Under the pieces are notes generated by a model. That model saw only the letters and a list, made by a program, of their open reading frames with translations, did not search any database and had not been told where the DNA came from. The position numbers and the translations under genes are program-made. This document shows positions 51,129 to 59,337 of a stretch of DNA of 64,000 nt, one piece after another. Location of the stretch: positions 1 to 64,000 of the forward strand of contig NZ_JARXYX010000011.1 of NCBI RefSeq assembly GCF_029893585.1. The letters are read 5' to 3'. This DNA is from Streptomyces sp. LBL (GTDB lineage: Bacteria > Actinomycetota > Actinomycetes > Streptomycetales > Streptomycetaceae). Position 1 is the first letter of the stretch, and each line of letters begins with the position of its first letter.

Positions 51129-52826
51129 TCAGCCCTTCGCCGGGTCCTTGAGACCGATGATGCCGTAGTCGAGCTCGCCGCTGGGCGCGATCATCCCGGC
51201 CACGTTGGCGCCCGGCAGGTAGATGCGGTTGTCGACGTTCAGCGGAACGAAGGGAGCCAACTTCATGATCTTCTTGTCCAGCTCGCCCCATCCCTTGTTG
51301 GCCGCGGCCAGGTCGGTCATCGCGCCGATCCGGTCGATCTCGGCGTTGACGGCGGGGTCGTCGAGCTGGGAGAGGTTCTGGTTGCCCTTGGGATTGATGT
51401 GCCGACCGTCGAAGAGGGGCGGCAGGAACGTCGAGGCGCTCGACGCCCAGTCCGGGCACCAGCCGGTGATCGCCGCGTCGTGCTGCTGCGACGGCGTGCC
51501 GATCGTCTCGTAGTAGGTCGACGTGTCGATCACGTTCAGCTTGACCTTGATGCCGACCCGCTTGAGCGCCTGCTGAATTGCCTCGCCCTTGCGCTGCTCG
51601 GTCTCTTGCGCGCGGACGTCCAGGGTCATCGTGAAGCCGTTCGGATGACCCGCCTCGGTGAGCAGTCGCTTGGCCTTGGCCACGTCACCGGCGTTGTCCG
51701 CGCTCGGATAGGGGTTGTAGTCGACGTGTCCGGAGACCGTCTGCGGCAGGAGGCTGTTGGAGATCGTCGTGAACTGTCTGCCGCCGGCGGCGTTGAGCAC
51801 CGAGCCCTTGTCCACCGCGTAGTTGACGGCCTGACGCACCTTCACGTTGTCGAGCGGTTTCTTCGTCGTGTTGAGACCCATGTACGTGAGGCAGGTCGAC
51901 GGTGCCTTGACCACCCGCGCCTTGAGCTGCGGTGTCTGCAGGCGGGCGATGGTGGCCGTCTGCACACTGCCGGAGATCGCGTTGATGTCGGCGCCCTGGC
52001 CGGCGATGAGGCGCTCGTCGATGGTGGCCCCCTCGACGCCGATGGTGAAGCGCCACGCGTCGGGGTATGCCTTGCGGACCGTGTCGCTCTTCGCGTCCCA
52101 GTGCGGGTTGCGCTTGAGCTGGATCAGGCTGCCCGGGGTGAGTTTCTCCACGTCGTACGGACCGGAGGAAATGACGTCCTTGATGAACGAGTCGCCCCCG
52201 CCGGTGCCGACCGGGAACGGGGTGCCGGTCGGCTGGGACAGCGCCGCGTCGAACTCGGGGAACGGCGCTTTGAGATGGAAGACGATCGTCCGGTCGTCCG
52301 GCGTCTCGATCGTCCGCAACTCGCCCGAGCGGTACGGCCCCTGGTAGCCCTTCGGGGCATCGATCAGCTGCTTCAGGTACGGCGCGCCGATGCCGATCTC
52401 CGGGTCCCAGCCGCGGCTGATGCCGAACTTGACGTCCTTGGACGTGATCGGCGCTCCGGTGTCGAACTTGATCCCGGCCTTGAGCTTGTAGGTCCAGGTC
52501 AGACCGTCGGCGGAGACCTTGCCGAGGCTCTCCGCGAGGTCGGGGACCATCGCGTTGGGGTCCTTGGCGTCGTTGGGTGCCTTGGTGACCAGCTGGCGGT
52601 ATATCAGGCGGTAGAACGCGTTGACGCCGCCGTCCCACCCGCGGGCCGGGTCGACATAGGAGAAGTTGGCCGCTTGCAGGACCTGCAGGGTCCCGCCCTT
52701 GACCGCGGTCCCACCGCCCCCAGCGCCGGCGCCTGTGGACGAGGAGCCGCCGCTGGTGCATGCCGAAAGGGCGAGTGCGCCGACCGCCAGCCCAACGAGT
52801 GCCGCTGAAGACGAGGTTCTCTTCAA
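51129..52826 (-). CDS. Peptide-binding lipoprotein of ABC importer (family 5 SBP)
   Basis: Encodes 565 residues. Lipoprotein signal with lipobox LSAC, Cys23 the lipidated residue. Family 5 (DppA/OppA) features: TLQVLQAANFSYVDPARGWD, LVPDLAESLGKVSADGLTWTY-type stretch, YLKQLIDAPKGYQGPY and QAVNYAVDKGSVLNAAGG. It captures peptides outside the membrane and hands them to the two permeases. The neighbouring enzymes suggest Pro/Hyp-rich, perhaps arabinosylated, ligands. It is the first gene of the transporter operon, with a 190-base leader downstream of a palindromic site at 53018-53044. Confidence 0.93.
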   Translation of the reverse strand: MKRTSSSAALVGLAVGALALSACTSGGSSSTGAGAGGGGTAVKGGTLQVLQAANFSYVDPARGWDGGVNAFYRLIYRQLVTKAPNDAKDPNAMVPDLAESLGKVSADGLTWTYKLKAGIKFDTGAPITSKDVKFGISRGWDPEIGIGAPYLKQLIDAPKGYQGPYRSGELRTIETPDDRTIVFHLKAPFPEFDAALSQPTGTPFPVGTGGGDSFIKDVISSGPYDVEKLTPGSLIQLKRNPHWDAKSDTVRKAYPDAWRFTIGVEGATIDERLIAGQGADINAISGSVQTATIARLQTPQLKARVVKAPSTCLTYMGLNTTKKPLDNVKVRQAVNYAVDKGSVLNAAGGRQFTTISNSLLPQTVSGHVDYNPYPSADNAGDVAKAKRLLTEAGHPNGFTMTLDVRAQETEQRKGEAIQQALKRVGIKVKLNVIDTSTYYETIGTPSQQHDAAITGWCPDWASSASTFLPPLFDGRHINPKGNQNLSQLDDPAVNAEIDRIGAMTDLAAANKGWGELDKKIMKLAPFVPLNVDNRIYLPGANVAGMIAPSGELDYGIIGLKDPAKG

Positions 52827-53017
52827 GGGGTCCTACCTTCCGGTCGGGTGCGTGCAGCCCGGCCGTCCGGATGAGCGGGACGGGTGAGGGGCCGGCGGAC
52901 CAGCGACTGTGGTGCGGAAATGGTGAGCAGAAACGCTGCGAGTTCAGTGAGACGGCGGGCAGAGCAGCCGCGACCGGTCCCACGAAGCGGTCGAGATCTC
53001 TGCGATCCCGGCCGCTT

Positions 53018-53044
53018 GAGGTGACAGTAGTATGTGACACCTCC
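53018..53044. promoter_or_regulatory. Candidate operator/promoter of the peptide-transport operon
   Basis: The plus-strand sequence GAGGTGACAGTAGTATGTGA continues CACCTCC. It is an imperfect palindrome bounded by GAGGTG and CACCTC. In the transcribed direction it contains TGTCACATACTACTGTCA, with CATACT as a possible -10 box. Related TGTCACA words lie upstream of the regulator and of the oxidation operon. Likely site for the GntR/FCD protein. Confidence 0.5.
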
Positions 53045-53149
53045 CTGGAGAAGAGCTTCAGCGAGAATTTACTGGGCCGACATCCCGGTTCACGGACATA
53101 CGCCGCGAGCCCGCCCGGCTAGGCCGGGCGGGCTCGTCACACCTGCGTC

Positions 53150-53818
53150 TCAGTCCTCCGAGCGGCCGTTCCACCACCCGAGCACGTGCCCGATGTGGGC
53201 GGTGAGCAGCGTTTCCGCACCCCGCCCGTCACGCGCCTCCAGCAGGTCCACCAGACTGTGGTGCTCGGCGGCCGAACGGGCCAGCTCGGCTGTACCGATC
53301 ATGTCGGCCAGACCCACCATGCGGGTCTGCTGCCGCAGGTCCTTCACCATCGCGACCAGCCGACGGTTGCCGTGCAGCTCCAGCAGTCGCAGGTGGAAGG
53401 CCATGTCGGCGGCGAGGTAGCCCGCCAGATCGGCCGCGGCGGCCGCGGCGACGATCAGCTGGGCCCTGCGCCGCAGATCGGTGGCGGCCTCCGGTTGCAG
53501 TGTCCGCGCGATCTCCCGCATCGGTGGGGCCTCCAGCAGCTGGCGCAGCCGCACGATCTCCCAGAGGTCCTGCTCGCTGACCTCGCTGACCCGGAAACCC
53601 TTGTTGCGCACCACGTCGACGAACCCGCGTTCCTGCAGGTTGAGCAGGGCCTCACGGACCGGGGTGGCGGAGATCCCGAAACGTGTGGCCAGCGTCGGCG
53701 CGGTGACCAGGGTGCCCGGGGCGAGTTCACCCGAGACGATGGCCGCGGCCACCGCGTCCTCCACGGTGCCGCGCAGGCTCGCCCCCACCGACACCGGGCC
53801 GATGATTGATGAACTCAT
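53150..53818 (-). CDS. GntR-family regulator, FCD subfamily
   Basis: Encodes 222 residues. Winged-helix DNA-binding domain about 12-78 (LRGTVEDAVAAAIVSGELAP, RFGISATPVREALLNLQERG, FVDVVRNKGFRVSEV), then an all-helical FCD ligand domain (about 90-210) with Asp/His residues for metal-assisted carboxylate binding (DMAFHLRLLELHGN; HHSLVDLLEARDG). It sits between the transport and oxidation operons on the same strand and is the only regulator in the cluster, so it probably responds to hydroxyproline or a pathway acid. Confidence 0.92.
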   Translation of the reverse strand: MSSSIIGPVSVGASLRGTVEDAVAAAIVSGELAPGTLVTAPTLATRFGISATPVREALLNLQERGFVDVVRNKGFRVSEVSEQDLWEIVRLRQLLEAPPMREIARTLQPEAATDLRRRAQLIVAAAAAADLAGYLAADMAFHLRLLELHGNRRLVAMVKDLRQQTRMVGLADMIGTAELARSAAEHHSLVDLLEARDGRGAETLLTAHIGHVLGWWNGRSED

Positions 53819-53842
53819 CCGCGCCGTCCTCCCCTGACTGAA

Positions 53843-53976
53843 ATGTCACACCCCGCAAAACCCCGCCAACCATCGTCGGCCGACGCAGTGCCGAGTATCG
53901 CATTCGCCGGTCGTCGCAGGTGCGGGAGGAACATCGACAGTGGGACAGCGACAGTGGTGTCCCCTGATATGTCACC
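53843..53976. promoter_or_regulatory. Two TGTCAC words upstream of the GntR gene
   Basis: AATGTCACA at 53843-53851, 25 bases before the start codon, and GATATGTCACC at 53966-53976. Both resemble the sites at 53018 and 58921, which suggests autoregulation. The 262-base gap between the regulator and the epimerase has no gene. Confidence 0.4.
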
Positions 53977-54080
53977 GGCCGCGGGAGCCACGCGTGGTGG
54001 CGTGCGGCCGTCGCGATCGGCACGGCCTCTCCCCGGCGCAGCCGGGCGTCGAAGAGGCGGCGTGACGTCCGCCGTTCCCC

Positions 54081-55082
54081 TCAGAACTCGAAACCGGCCG
54101 GGTAGGGATCGGTCGGGTCCAGCATGTACTGGCCCATCCCGGTCACCCAGGCCCGGCCGGTGATGGTCGGCAGCACCGCGGGCAGACCGCCGACCGTGGT
54201 CTCTCCCACCAGGCGGCCGGTGAACCGGCTGCCGATGAAGGACTCGTTGACGAAATCCTGCTGCAGCGGCAGCTCGCCGCGTGCGTGCAGCTCGGCCATC
54301 CGCGCCGACGTGCCGGTTCCGCAGGGCGATCGGTCGAACCATCCCGGGTGGATCGCCATGGCGTGCCGCGAGTGCGCGGCGGTCGAACCGGGCGCGATGA
54401 ACTCCACGTGGTGGCAGTGGTCGACCCCCTCGATCTCCGGGTGCGCGGGCGGCGCCGACGTGTTGATCGCGCCCATGATCGCCAGCCCGGCGCTCAGAAT
54501 CTCGTCCTTGCGTGCACGGTCGAACGGCAGCCGCACGTCGTCGAGGTCCACCATGGCGTAGAAGTTCCCTCCGAACGCCAGGCTGTACCTGACCGCTCCG
54601 AGGCCGGGCACCTCGATGGTCTCGTCGAGCCGGTCGCAGTACGCGGGCACGTTCTCCAGCGTGACGCTCTCGGCGTGCCCGTCCTTGACCGCGACGTTGG
54701 CCACCACCAGCCCGGCCGGGGTGTCCAGCCGGATGGTGGTCACCGGCTCGACGACCTCGACCATCCCGGTCTCGACCAGTACCGTGGCCACCCCGATCGT
54801 GCCGTGCCCGCACATCGGCAGGCAGCCGGACACCTCGATGTACAGCACGCCGAAATCCGCGTCGGGGCGGGTCGGCGGCTGCAGGATGGCGCCGCTCATC
54901 GCCGAGTGGCCGCGCGGCTCGTTCACCAGCAGCCGCCGTATGTGGTCGAGGTGCTCGACGAAGTACAGCCGCCGCTCGTTCATGGTGGCCCCGGGGATCA
55001 CCCCGATGCCACCGGTCACGACCCGGGTCGGCATGCCCTCGGTGTGCGAGTCGACGGCGGAGAACAGCCGCGACGTGCGCAT
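54081..55082 (-). CDS. 4-hydroxyproline 2-epimerase (proline racemase family)
   Basis: Encodes 333 residues. The two catalytic Cys are Cys91 (CLPMCGHGTIG) and Cys254 (DRSPCGTGTSA). Cys/Cys marks racemases and epimerases, in contrast to the Thr-containing dehydratase branch. It interconverts trans-4-hydroxy-L-proline and cis-4-hydroxy-D-proline, the first step of the bacterial hydroxyproline pathway. Proline racemase activity cannot be excluded from sequence, but the D-hydroxyproline dehydrogenase and deaminase genes upstream argue for hydroxyproline. It starts 1 base after the deaminase stop. Confidence 0.92.
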   Translation of the reverse strand: MRTSRLFSAVDSHTEGMPTRVVTGGIGVIPGATMNERRLYFVEHLDHIRRLLVNEPRGHSAMSGAILQPPTRPDADFGVLYIEVSGCLPMCGHGTIGVATVLVETGMVEVVEPVTTIRLDTPAGLVVANVAVKDGHAESVTLENVPAYCDRLDETIEVPGLGAVRYSLAFGGNFYAMVDLDDVRLPFDRARKDEILSAGLAIMGAINTSAPPAHPEIEGVDHCHHVEFIAPGSTAAHSRHAMAIHPGWFDRSPCGTGTSARMAELHARGELPLQQDFVNESFIGSRFTGRLVGETTVGGLPAVLPTITGRAWVTGMGQYMLDPTDPYPAGFEF

Positions 55083-55083
55083 C

Positions 55084-56013
55084 TCAGACCGCCACGGCGC
55101 GGCGTGCCTCGAGCGCGGCGATGGCCCGTCGCATGTCGGCGCGCACCTGGGCGTCGTGCTCGGCGGAGAGCGGGCCGCGCGGCGGGCGGCACGGGCCGCC
55201 GTACCGGCCGACCATCTCCATGCCGAGCTTGATGGCCTGCACGAACTCGGTGCGCGAGTCCCACCGGAACACCGCGACGAGGTGCTTGTAGAGCTCCCGG
55301 GCCTCCTCGAAGCGCCCAGCCAGCATGTGCTCGTAGATCGCCACCGACTCGGCGGGGAAGGTGTTGGGGAAGCCGGCGAACCAGCCGACCGCCCCGTCGG
55401 CCATCAGCTCGAACAGCACATCGTCGGCGCCGGCCACGACGTCGATGTCGCACCGCTCGGTGATCTCGAACAGCCGGCGCACGTCCCCGCTGAATTCCTT
55501 GATCGCGGTGACGTTGGGCAGCTGGGCGATCTCGGCCACCAGGTCGGGGACCAGGTCGACCCTGGTGTCAACTGGGTTGTTGTAGATCATGATCGGCAGC
55601 CCGACCTCGTCGATCTTCGTGTAGTGCTCGACGACCTGCTCGTGGCTGGCCCGGTACATCGTGGGCGGCAGCGCCAGCACGGCGTCGGCGCCGTCCTCGG
55701 CGGCCAGTTCGGCCCAGTGCCGGGCCTGGTGCCAGCCGGGCCCGTGCACCCCGGCGACCACGACGCCGCGCCCGCCGACCGCCTCGACGGCCACCTGGAC
55801 GACCTTGCGACGCTCCGCGTCGGTCAGCGCGGAGTACTCGCCGAGCGATCCGTTCGGACCGACGCCGTGGCAGCCCTCGTTGATGAGCCAGTCGCAGTGC
55901 TCCGCGTAACGGTCGTAGTCGACCTCCAGCCCGGAGGGGGCCGAGGGGTTCTCCTTGAAGGGCAGCGCGGTGGCGACGATCACCCCGTGCAGGTCGGGCG
56001 GTGCGGAACTCAT
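55084..56013 (-). CDS. DHDPS-family pyrroline-4-hydroxy-2-carboxylate deaminase (predicted)
   Basis: Encodes 309 residues from the ATG at 56013, which overlaps the stop of the FAD/NAD oxidoreductase gene. Class I aldolase barrel: GPNGSLGEYSALTDAERRKV (phosphate/carboxylate loop), Tyr144 in MIYNNPVDT and Schiff-base Lys172 in TAIKEFSGD. The family is broad. Placement between the D-hydroxyproline dehydrogenase and epimerase indicates the LhpC-type reaction, deaminating 1-pyrroline-4-hydroxy-2-carboxylate to alpha-ketoglutarate semialdehyde. Confidence 0.88.
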   Translation of the reverse strand: MSSAPPDLHGVIVATALPFKENPSAPSGLEVDYDRYAEHCDWLINEGCHGVGPNGSLGEYSALTDAERRKVVQVAVEAVGGRGVVVAGVHGPGWHQARHWAELAAEDGADAVLALPPTMYRASHEQVVEHYTKIDEVGLPIMIYNNPVDTRVDLVPDLVAEIAQLPNVTAIKEFSGDVRRLFEITERCDIDVVAGADDVLFELMADGAVGWFAGFPNTFPAESVAIYEHMLAGRFEEARELYKHLVAVFRWDSRTEFVQAIKLGMEMVGRYGGPCRPPRGPLSAEHDAQVRADMRRAIAALEARRAVAV

Positions 56014-57479
56014 GGCAGGTCCTCTCGGTTGCTGGTCCTGGTCGACGAAGCGAGTTCGCCCAGGCGTACGGGGATGGCGATCGGTCGGTGGGCGGTACGG
56101 CCCGGGTCGAGCAGGCCGGGCTCGTTCACACAGGTGAGCAGGTCCTCGACCGTGCGGCCGCAGGTGCGGCCCTGGCACAGGCCCAGGCCGGCCCGAGTGG
56201 TCAGTTTGAGTGAGCGCAGCCCGCGGGATCCGGTCAGCTCCGCGGTCCGGCGCAGGGCGCCCGCGGTGACGTCCTCGCAGCGGCACACCACGGTGTCGTC
56301 GTCCACCCAGTCGCGCCAGCCCGGGCGGATGCCGTGCGCGGCGGCGAGCCGTGCGGCGAACCTCCGGAAGACCACCCGCTCGCGGACCGCGCCCGGTGCG
56401 GGCACGCCCCCGGCGGCGACGGTCCCGGCGATCTCACCCTCGGCCAGGGCCAGGTCGACGCCGCCGATACCGGTCAGCTCGCCGGCGGTCAGGACCCCGG
56501 GCACCGACGAACGCTGCCGCTCGTCGACGGTGACCGCGCCGTCCGCACCCACCGCGCAGCCGGCCGCCGTGGCGAGCTCGGTGCGCGGGACGAAGCCATG
56601 GCTCACACAGACGGCGTCGACCTCGATCCGTCGTTCGGTGCCGGGAATCGGCGTCCAGTCCCGGGTCAGGCGCGTCACGGTCACCGCCTCCACGCGATCG
56701 ACGCCGTGCGCCGCGACCACTGCCGCCCCGGTCCGGTACGGAATGCGGTGGGCGGCCAACTGGCGAGCGTACCCGGCCAGCTCACCGGCCTTGTGCCGAG
56801 CCGCGAGCAGCTGCCACGGCCGGGTCGCCCAGCCGCCGACGAGCTGCGCCGGGCCGGCCGCCTCGACCACACCCGCGACCTCGGCGCCGATCCGCAGCAG
56901 GCTGGAGACGACGGGCAGCAGGAACGGCCCGGCACCGGCCACCAGGACCCGGCGGCCGACGGCCACCCGCTCGCCCTTGGCCAGCGCCTGCGCCGCCCCG
57001 GCAGTGAAGACACCGGGCAGGTCCCAGCCGGGGAACGGCAGGGTGCGCTCGTACGCCCCGGTCGCGAGCACCAGGGCCGCCGGATCGAAGGTACGCGACT
57101 CGCGCCCCTGCCCGTCCGGCTCGCCGACGAACACGTGCACCAGCGGCGGGGCGTCGTCACGCCTGTCGACCGACCACACATGCGCGCCGGTCACGACCTC
57201 GCAGTCTTCGTCGCCCAGCAGCTCGTCGCGCATCGCGGTGAAGCGGTCCCAGCCGTGATGCCACAACCGCTCGCTCGTGTCGGCGTGCCCGCTCGTGTCG
57301 GCGCGTCCGTTCGATTCGGCGCGTCCGTTCGGCAGGTGCCGCCAGTACTGCCCGCCGATGTCGTCGCCGGCTTCGAGCAGCACGACCCGGGCGCCGTGGC
57401 GGCGGGCGGCCAGCGCCGCGGCCATCCCTGCCGGTCCGCCGCCCACGACGAGTACTTCAGTCACGAGTACCTCAGTCAC
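56010..57479 (-). CDS. FAD/NAD(P)-dependent oxidoreductase with BFD-type [2Fe-2S] region; D-hydroxyproline dehydrogenase subunit
   Basis: Encodes 489 residues. N-terminal FAD loop VVGGGPAGMAAALAARRHG, central ATGAYERTLPFPGWDLPGVF, second dinucleotide loop VLVAGAGPFLLPVVSSLL, and a C-terminal Cys set CRCEDVT ... CQGRTCG that binds a BFD-type [2Fe-2S] cluster. Matches the alpha subunit of heteromeric D-hydroxyproline/opine dehydrogenases. Overlaps the ferredoxin-like gene by 8 bases. The start is duplicated in sequence (MTEVLVTEVLVVGG), so the true start could be the second GTG, 5 codons in. Confidence 0.9.
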   Translation of the reverse strand: MTEVLVTEVLVVGGGPAGMAAALAARRHGARVVLLEAGDDIGGQYWRHLPNGRAESNGRADTSGHADTSERLWHHGWDRFTAMRDELLGDEDCEVVTGAHVWSVDRRDDAPPLVHVFVGEPDGQGRESRTFDPAALVLATGAYERTLPFPGWDLPGVFTAGAAQALAKGERVAVGRRVLVAGAGPFLLPVVSSLLRIGAEVAGVVEAAGPAQLVGGWATRPWQLLAARHKAGELAGYARQLAAHRIPYRTGAAVVAAHGVDRVEAVTVTRLTRDWTPIPGTERRIEVDAVCVSHGFVPRTELATAAGCAVGADGAVTVDERQRSSVPGVLTAGELTGIGGVDLALAEGEIAGTVAAGGVPAPGAVRERVVFRRFAARLAAAHGIRPGWRDWVDDDTVVCRCEDVTAGALRRTAELTGSRGLRSLKLTTRAGLGLCQGRTCGRTVEDLLTCVNEPGLLDPGRTAHRPIAIPVRLGELASSTRTSNREDLP

Positions 57480-57729
57480 GATCGTCCTCCTGCAGGTCGA
57501 CCTTGTCGCCGTCCACGGCCCGCCGCTGGCAGGCCCGCACGTCGCGCAGCCCGTTGACCGTCACCAGGCAGTCGAAGCAGGCGCCGATCCCGCAGAAGAC
57601 ACCGCGGGGGCGGCCGGTGCGGGTACGCCGCCAGGCCACCCGCCCGTCGGCCAGCAACAGCCCGGCGATGCTCTGCCCGGCCAGACCGGCGATCCGGTCC
57701 CCGTCGACCTCGATATGAATTTCCGTCAT
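57472..57729 (-). CDS. (2Fe-2S)-binding small subunit of D-hydroxyproline dehydrogenase
   Basis: Encodes 85 residues from the ATG at 57729, overlapping the FAD subunit stop (ATGA). The plant-type ferredoxin ligands are in VFCGIGACFDCLVTVNG, with a fourth Cys in VRACQRRAVDG. It passes electrons between the two flavoproteins encoded on either side. Confidence 0.92.
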   Translation of the reverse strand: MTEIHIEVDGDRIAGLAGQSIAGLLLADGRVAWRRTRTGRPRGVFCGIGACFDCLVTVNGLRDVRACQRRAVDGDKVDLQEDDRD

Positions 57730-58925
57730 CGGACGGCCCCTTCGAGGTGCGGCAGCAGAGTGGGACGGTCCAGGCGGAACTCGGCGGCCAGCGGATCGGC
57801 GGGACCGGCGGCGTCGGCGAGGAGTTGGTCGCGCAGCAGCTCGGCGGTGGCCAGGCTCAGGCCGATCCCGGCGCCCTCGTGCCCGGTCGCGTGCCACAGA
57901 CCGGGCAACCGCGGGTCGGCACCGATCACCGGCAGGTGGTCGGGGACGAACGGCCGGAACCCTCCGTACGCGCGCATCACCTGCGCGTCGGCCAGGAAAG
58001 GGAACAGCAGCAGTGCCTTGGCGGCCAGCGCGGCGAGCACCCGGGCCTCGATCCGCTCGTCGAAGCCGCGGCGCTCCCGGGAGGAGCCGATCAGGACGGT
58101 CCCGCCGGCGGTCGACTCGACCACGCTGGAGACCTGCAGGTCGGCCGAGCCGGAGCCGACCGCGCCCACATAGTCCGCGTCGTACACCTTGTGCCGGATA
58201 CGCACCGGCATCCGCGAGGTGACCAGCACCGTACCGCGACGCGGACGCACCGGGAGAAGAACGCCGAGCCGCTCGGCGACCAGCCCGGACCAGGGTCCGG
58301 CGGCGAGCACCACGGCGTCGGCGGGCAGGGTTCCGGAAGCGATCCGCACGCCGACAAGCCGGCCCGACGACAGCACCGGCCCCGTCACCTCGACGCCCTG
58401 TCGGACGCGCGCGCCGTGGCGGCGGGCCGCAGCCAGCAGCGCCTCGGTCGCCGCCACCGGCTGCACCTGCAGGTCCTCGGGGTAGTACACCGTGGCGGTG
58501 GCGTGCGGTGTCAGGTCGGGTTCGAGCTTATGAGCCCGGGAGTCGTCCACCGTCTCGGCCAGCACCCCGGCACCGCGCTGGGTGTCCGCGAACGCCAGCA
58601 GAGCCTGTGCGTCGGCCTCGGTCGTGGCGACCACCAGGCCGCCCTTCCGTTCCAGTTCGAGGCTGGGGAATCCGGCGGGGAGCTCATCGCGCAGCTCGTC
58701 CCCGATCCGCGCCCAGGCGGCGAGCGAACGCTGCGCCAGCCGCAGCTCAGGTCCCGGTTCCTTGTCGGATACGAGCAGATTGCCCTCCCCGCCGGCGGAG
58801 GTGCCCCCGGCCGTAGGGCCGCGGTCGACGACGGTCACCTCGCAGCCGGCGCGGACCAGGGCACGGGCGATCGCCGCGCCGACGATGCCGGCGCCCACGA
58901 CGACGACCCGAAGAGGAGTGGACAC
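57726..58925 (-). CDS. FAD-dependent oxidoreductase (DadA-like), D-hydroxyproline dehydrogenase catalytic subunit
   Basis: Encodes 399 residues from the GTG at 58925. FAD loop VVVVGAGIVGAAIARALVRA, later AVVLAAGPWSGLVAERLGV, and FVPDHLPVIGADPRLPGLWH with a His/Gly-rich end (ATGHEGAGIGLSLATAELL). DAO/DadA-type flavoproteins oxidise the C-alpha-N bond of D-amino acids. With the two following subunits it would turn cis-4-hydroxy-D-proline into 1-pyrroline-4-hydroxy-2-carboxylate. It is the first gene of the oxidation operon. No ribosome site precedes the GTG, so a leaderless mRNA is likely. Confidence 0.9.
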   Translation of the reverse strand: MSTPLRVVVVGAGIVGAAIARALVRAGCEVTVVDRGPTAGGTSAGGEGNLLVSDKEPGPELRLAQRSLAAWARIGDELRDELPAGFPSLELERKGGLVVATTEADAQALLAFADTQRGAGVLAETVDDSRAHKLEPDLTPHATATVYYPEDLQVQPVAATEALLAAARRHGARVRQGVEVTGPVLSSGRLVGVRIASGTLPADAVVLAAGPWSGLVAERLGVLLPVRPRRGTVLVTSRMPVRIRHKVYDADYVGAVGSGSADLQVSSVVESTAGGTVLIGSSRERRGFDERIEARVLAALAAKALLLFPFLADAQVMRAYGGFRPFVPDHLPVIGADPRLPGLWHATGHEGAGIGLSLATAELLRDQLLADAAGPADPLAAEFRLDRPTLLPHLEGAVR

Positions 58926-58945
58926 ATCAGTACTATGTCACATGT
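58921..58945. promoter_or_regulatory. Candidate operator overlapping start of the oxidation operon
   Basis: On the transcribed strand the sequence ACATGTGACATAGTACTGAT runs into the GTG start codon. It shares TGTGACA and TAGTA with the site at 53018-53044. TAGTACT could serve as the -10 box of a leaderless transcript, so a repressor here would cover the promoter itself. Confidence 0.45.
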
Positions 58946-59036
58946 TCCGCTGCGGCGGGAGACCCGTGATCTCTTGATCCCGGGCCGGCGGTGGGCGGGG
59001 CGCGGCGGCAGGCACCGCACAGGGACCCGGGCCGCG

Positions 59037-59174
59037 GAGGCCGGACCGGCAGGCCGCACGGAGGCCGGACCGCCTGCCGTAGGAAGGCCGGACCGTCTGC
59101 CGTAGGGAGGCCGGACCGTCTGCCGCACGGAGACCCGACCCGCGTCCATACGGAGACCGGACCCGCGTCCGTAC
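59037..59174. repeat. Six degenerate 23-bp tandem repeats
   Basis: Units beginning GGAGGCCGGACC or GGAGACCGGACC and ending near CCGTA/CCGCAC start at about 59037, 59060, 59082, 59105, 59129 and 59152. The period is not a multiple of three and no gene spans them. They lie between the oxidation operon and the integrase remnant. Confidence 0.75.
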
Positions 59175-59337
59175 GACGCCCCCGCGGAGGCTGAACCCCC
59201 GTCCGTGCGACGTCCCCGCAGTGACCGTACGGACGGGTGATTGCCGGGCGACTCGCCCGGCGGCGGCTCGCCCGTGCCGTACGGACGGCTCACCCTGTGG
59301 CACATGGCGACATGTGAAGTGTGCGGAAACTAAAGCC

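Noticed and set aside
53819..54080. Possible small gene between the regulator and the epimerase
   Set aside because: Frames have poor codon use; the gap is better explained as a promoter region with operator-like words.
54616..57258. 880-codon plus-strand frame opposite the hydroxyproline oxidation genes
   Set aside because: Ser/Arg/Thr-rich shadow of the flavoprotein and lyase genes; no family motif.
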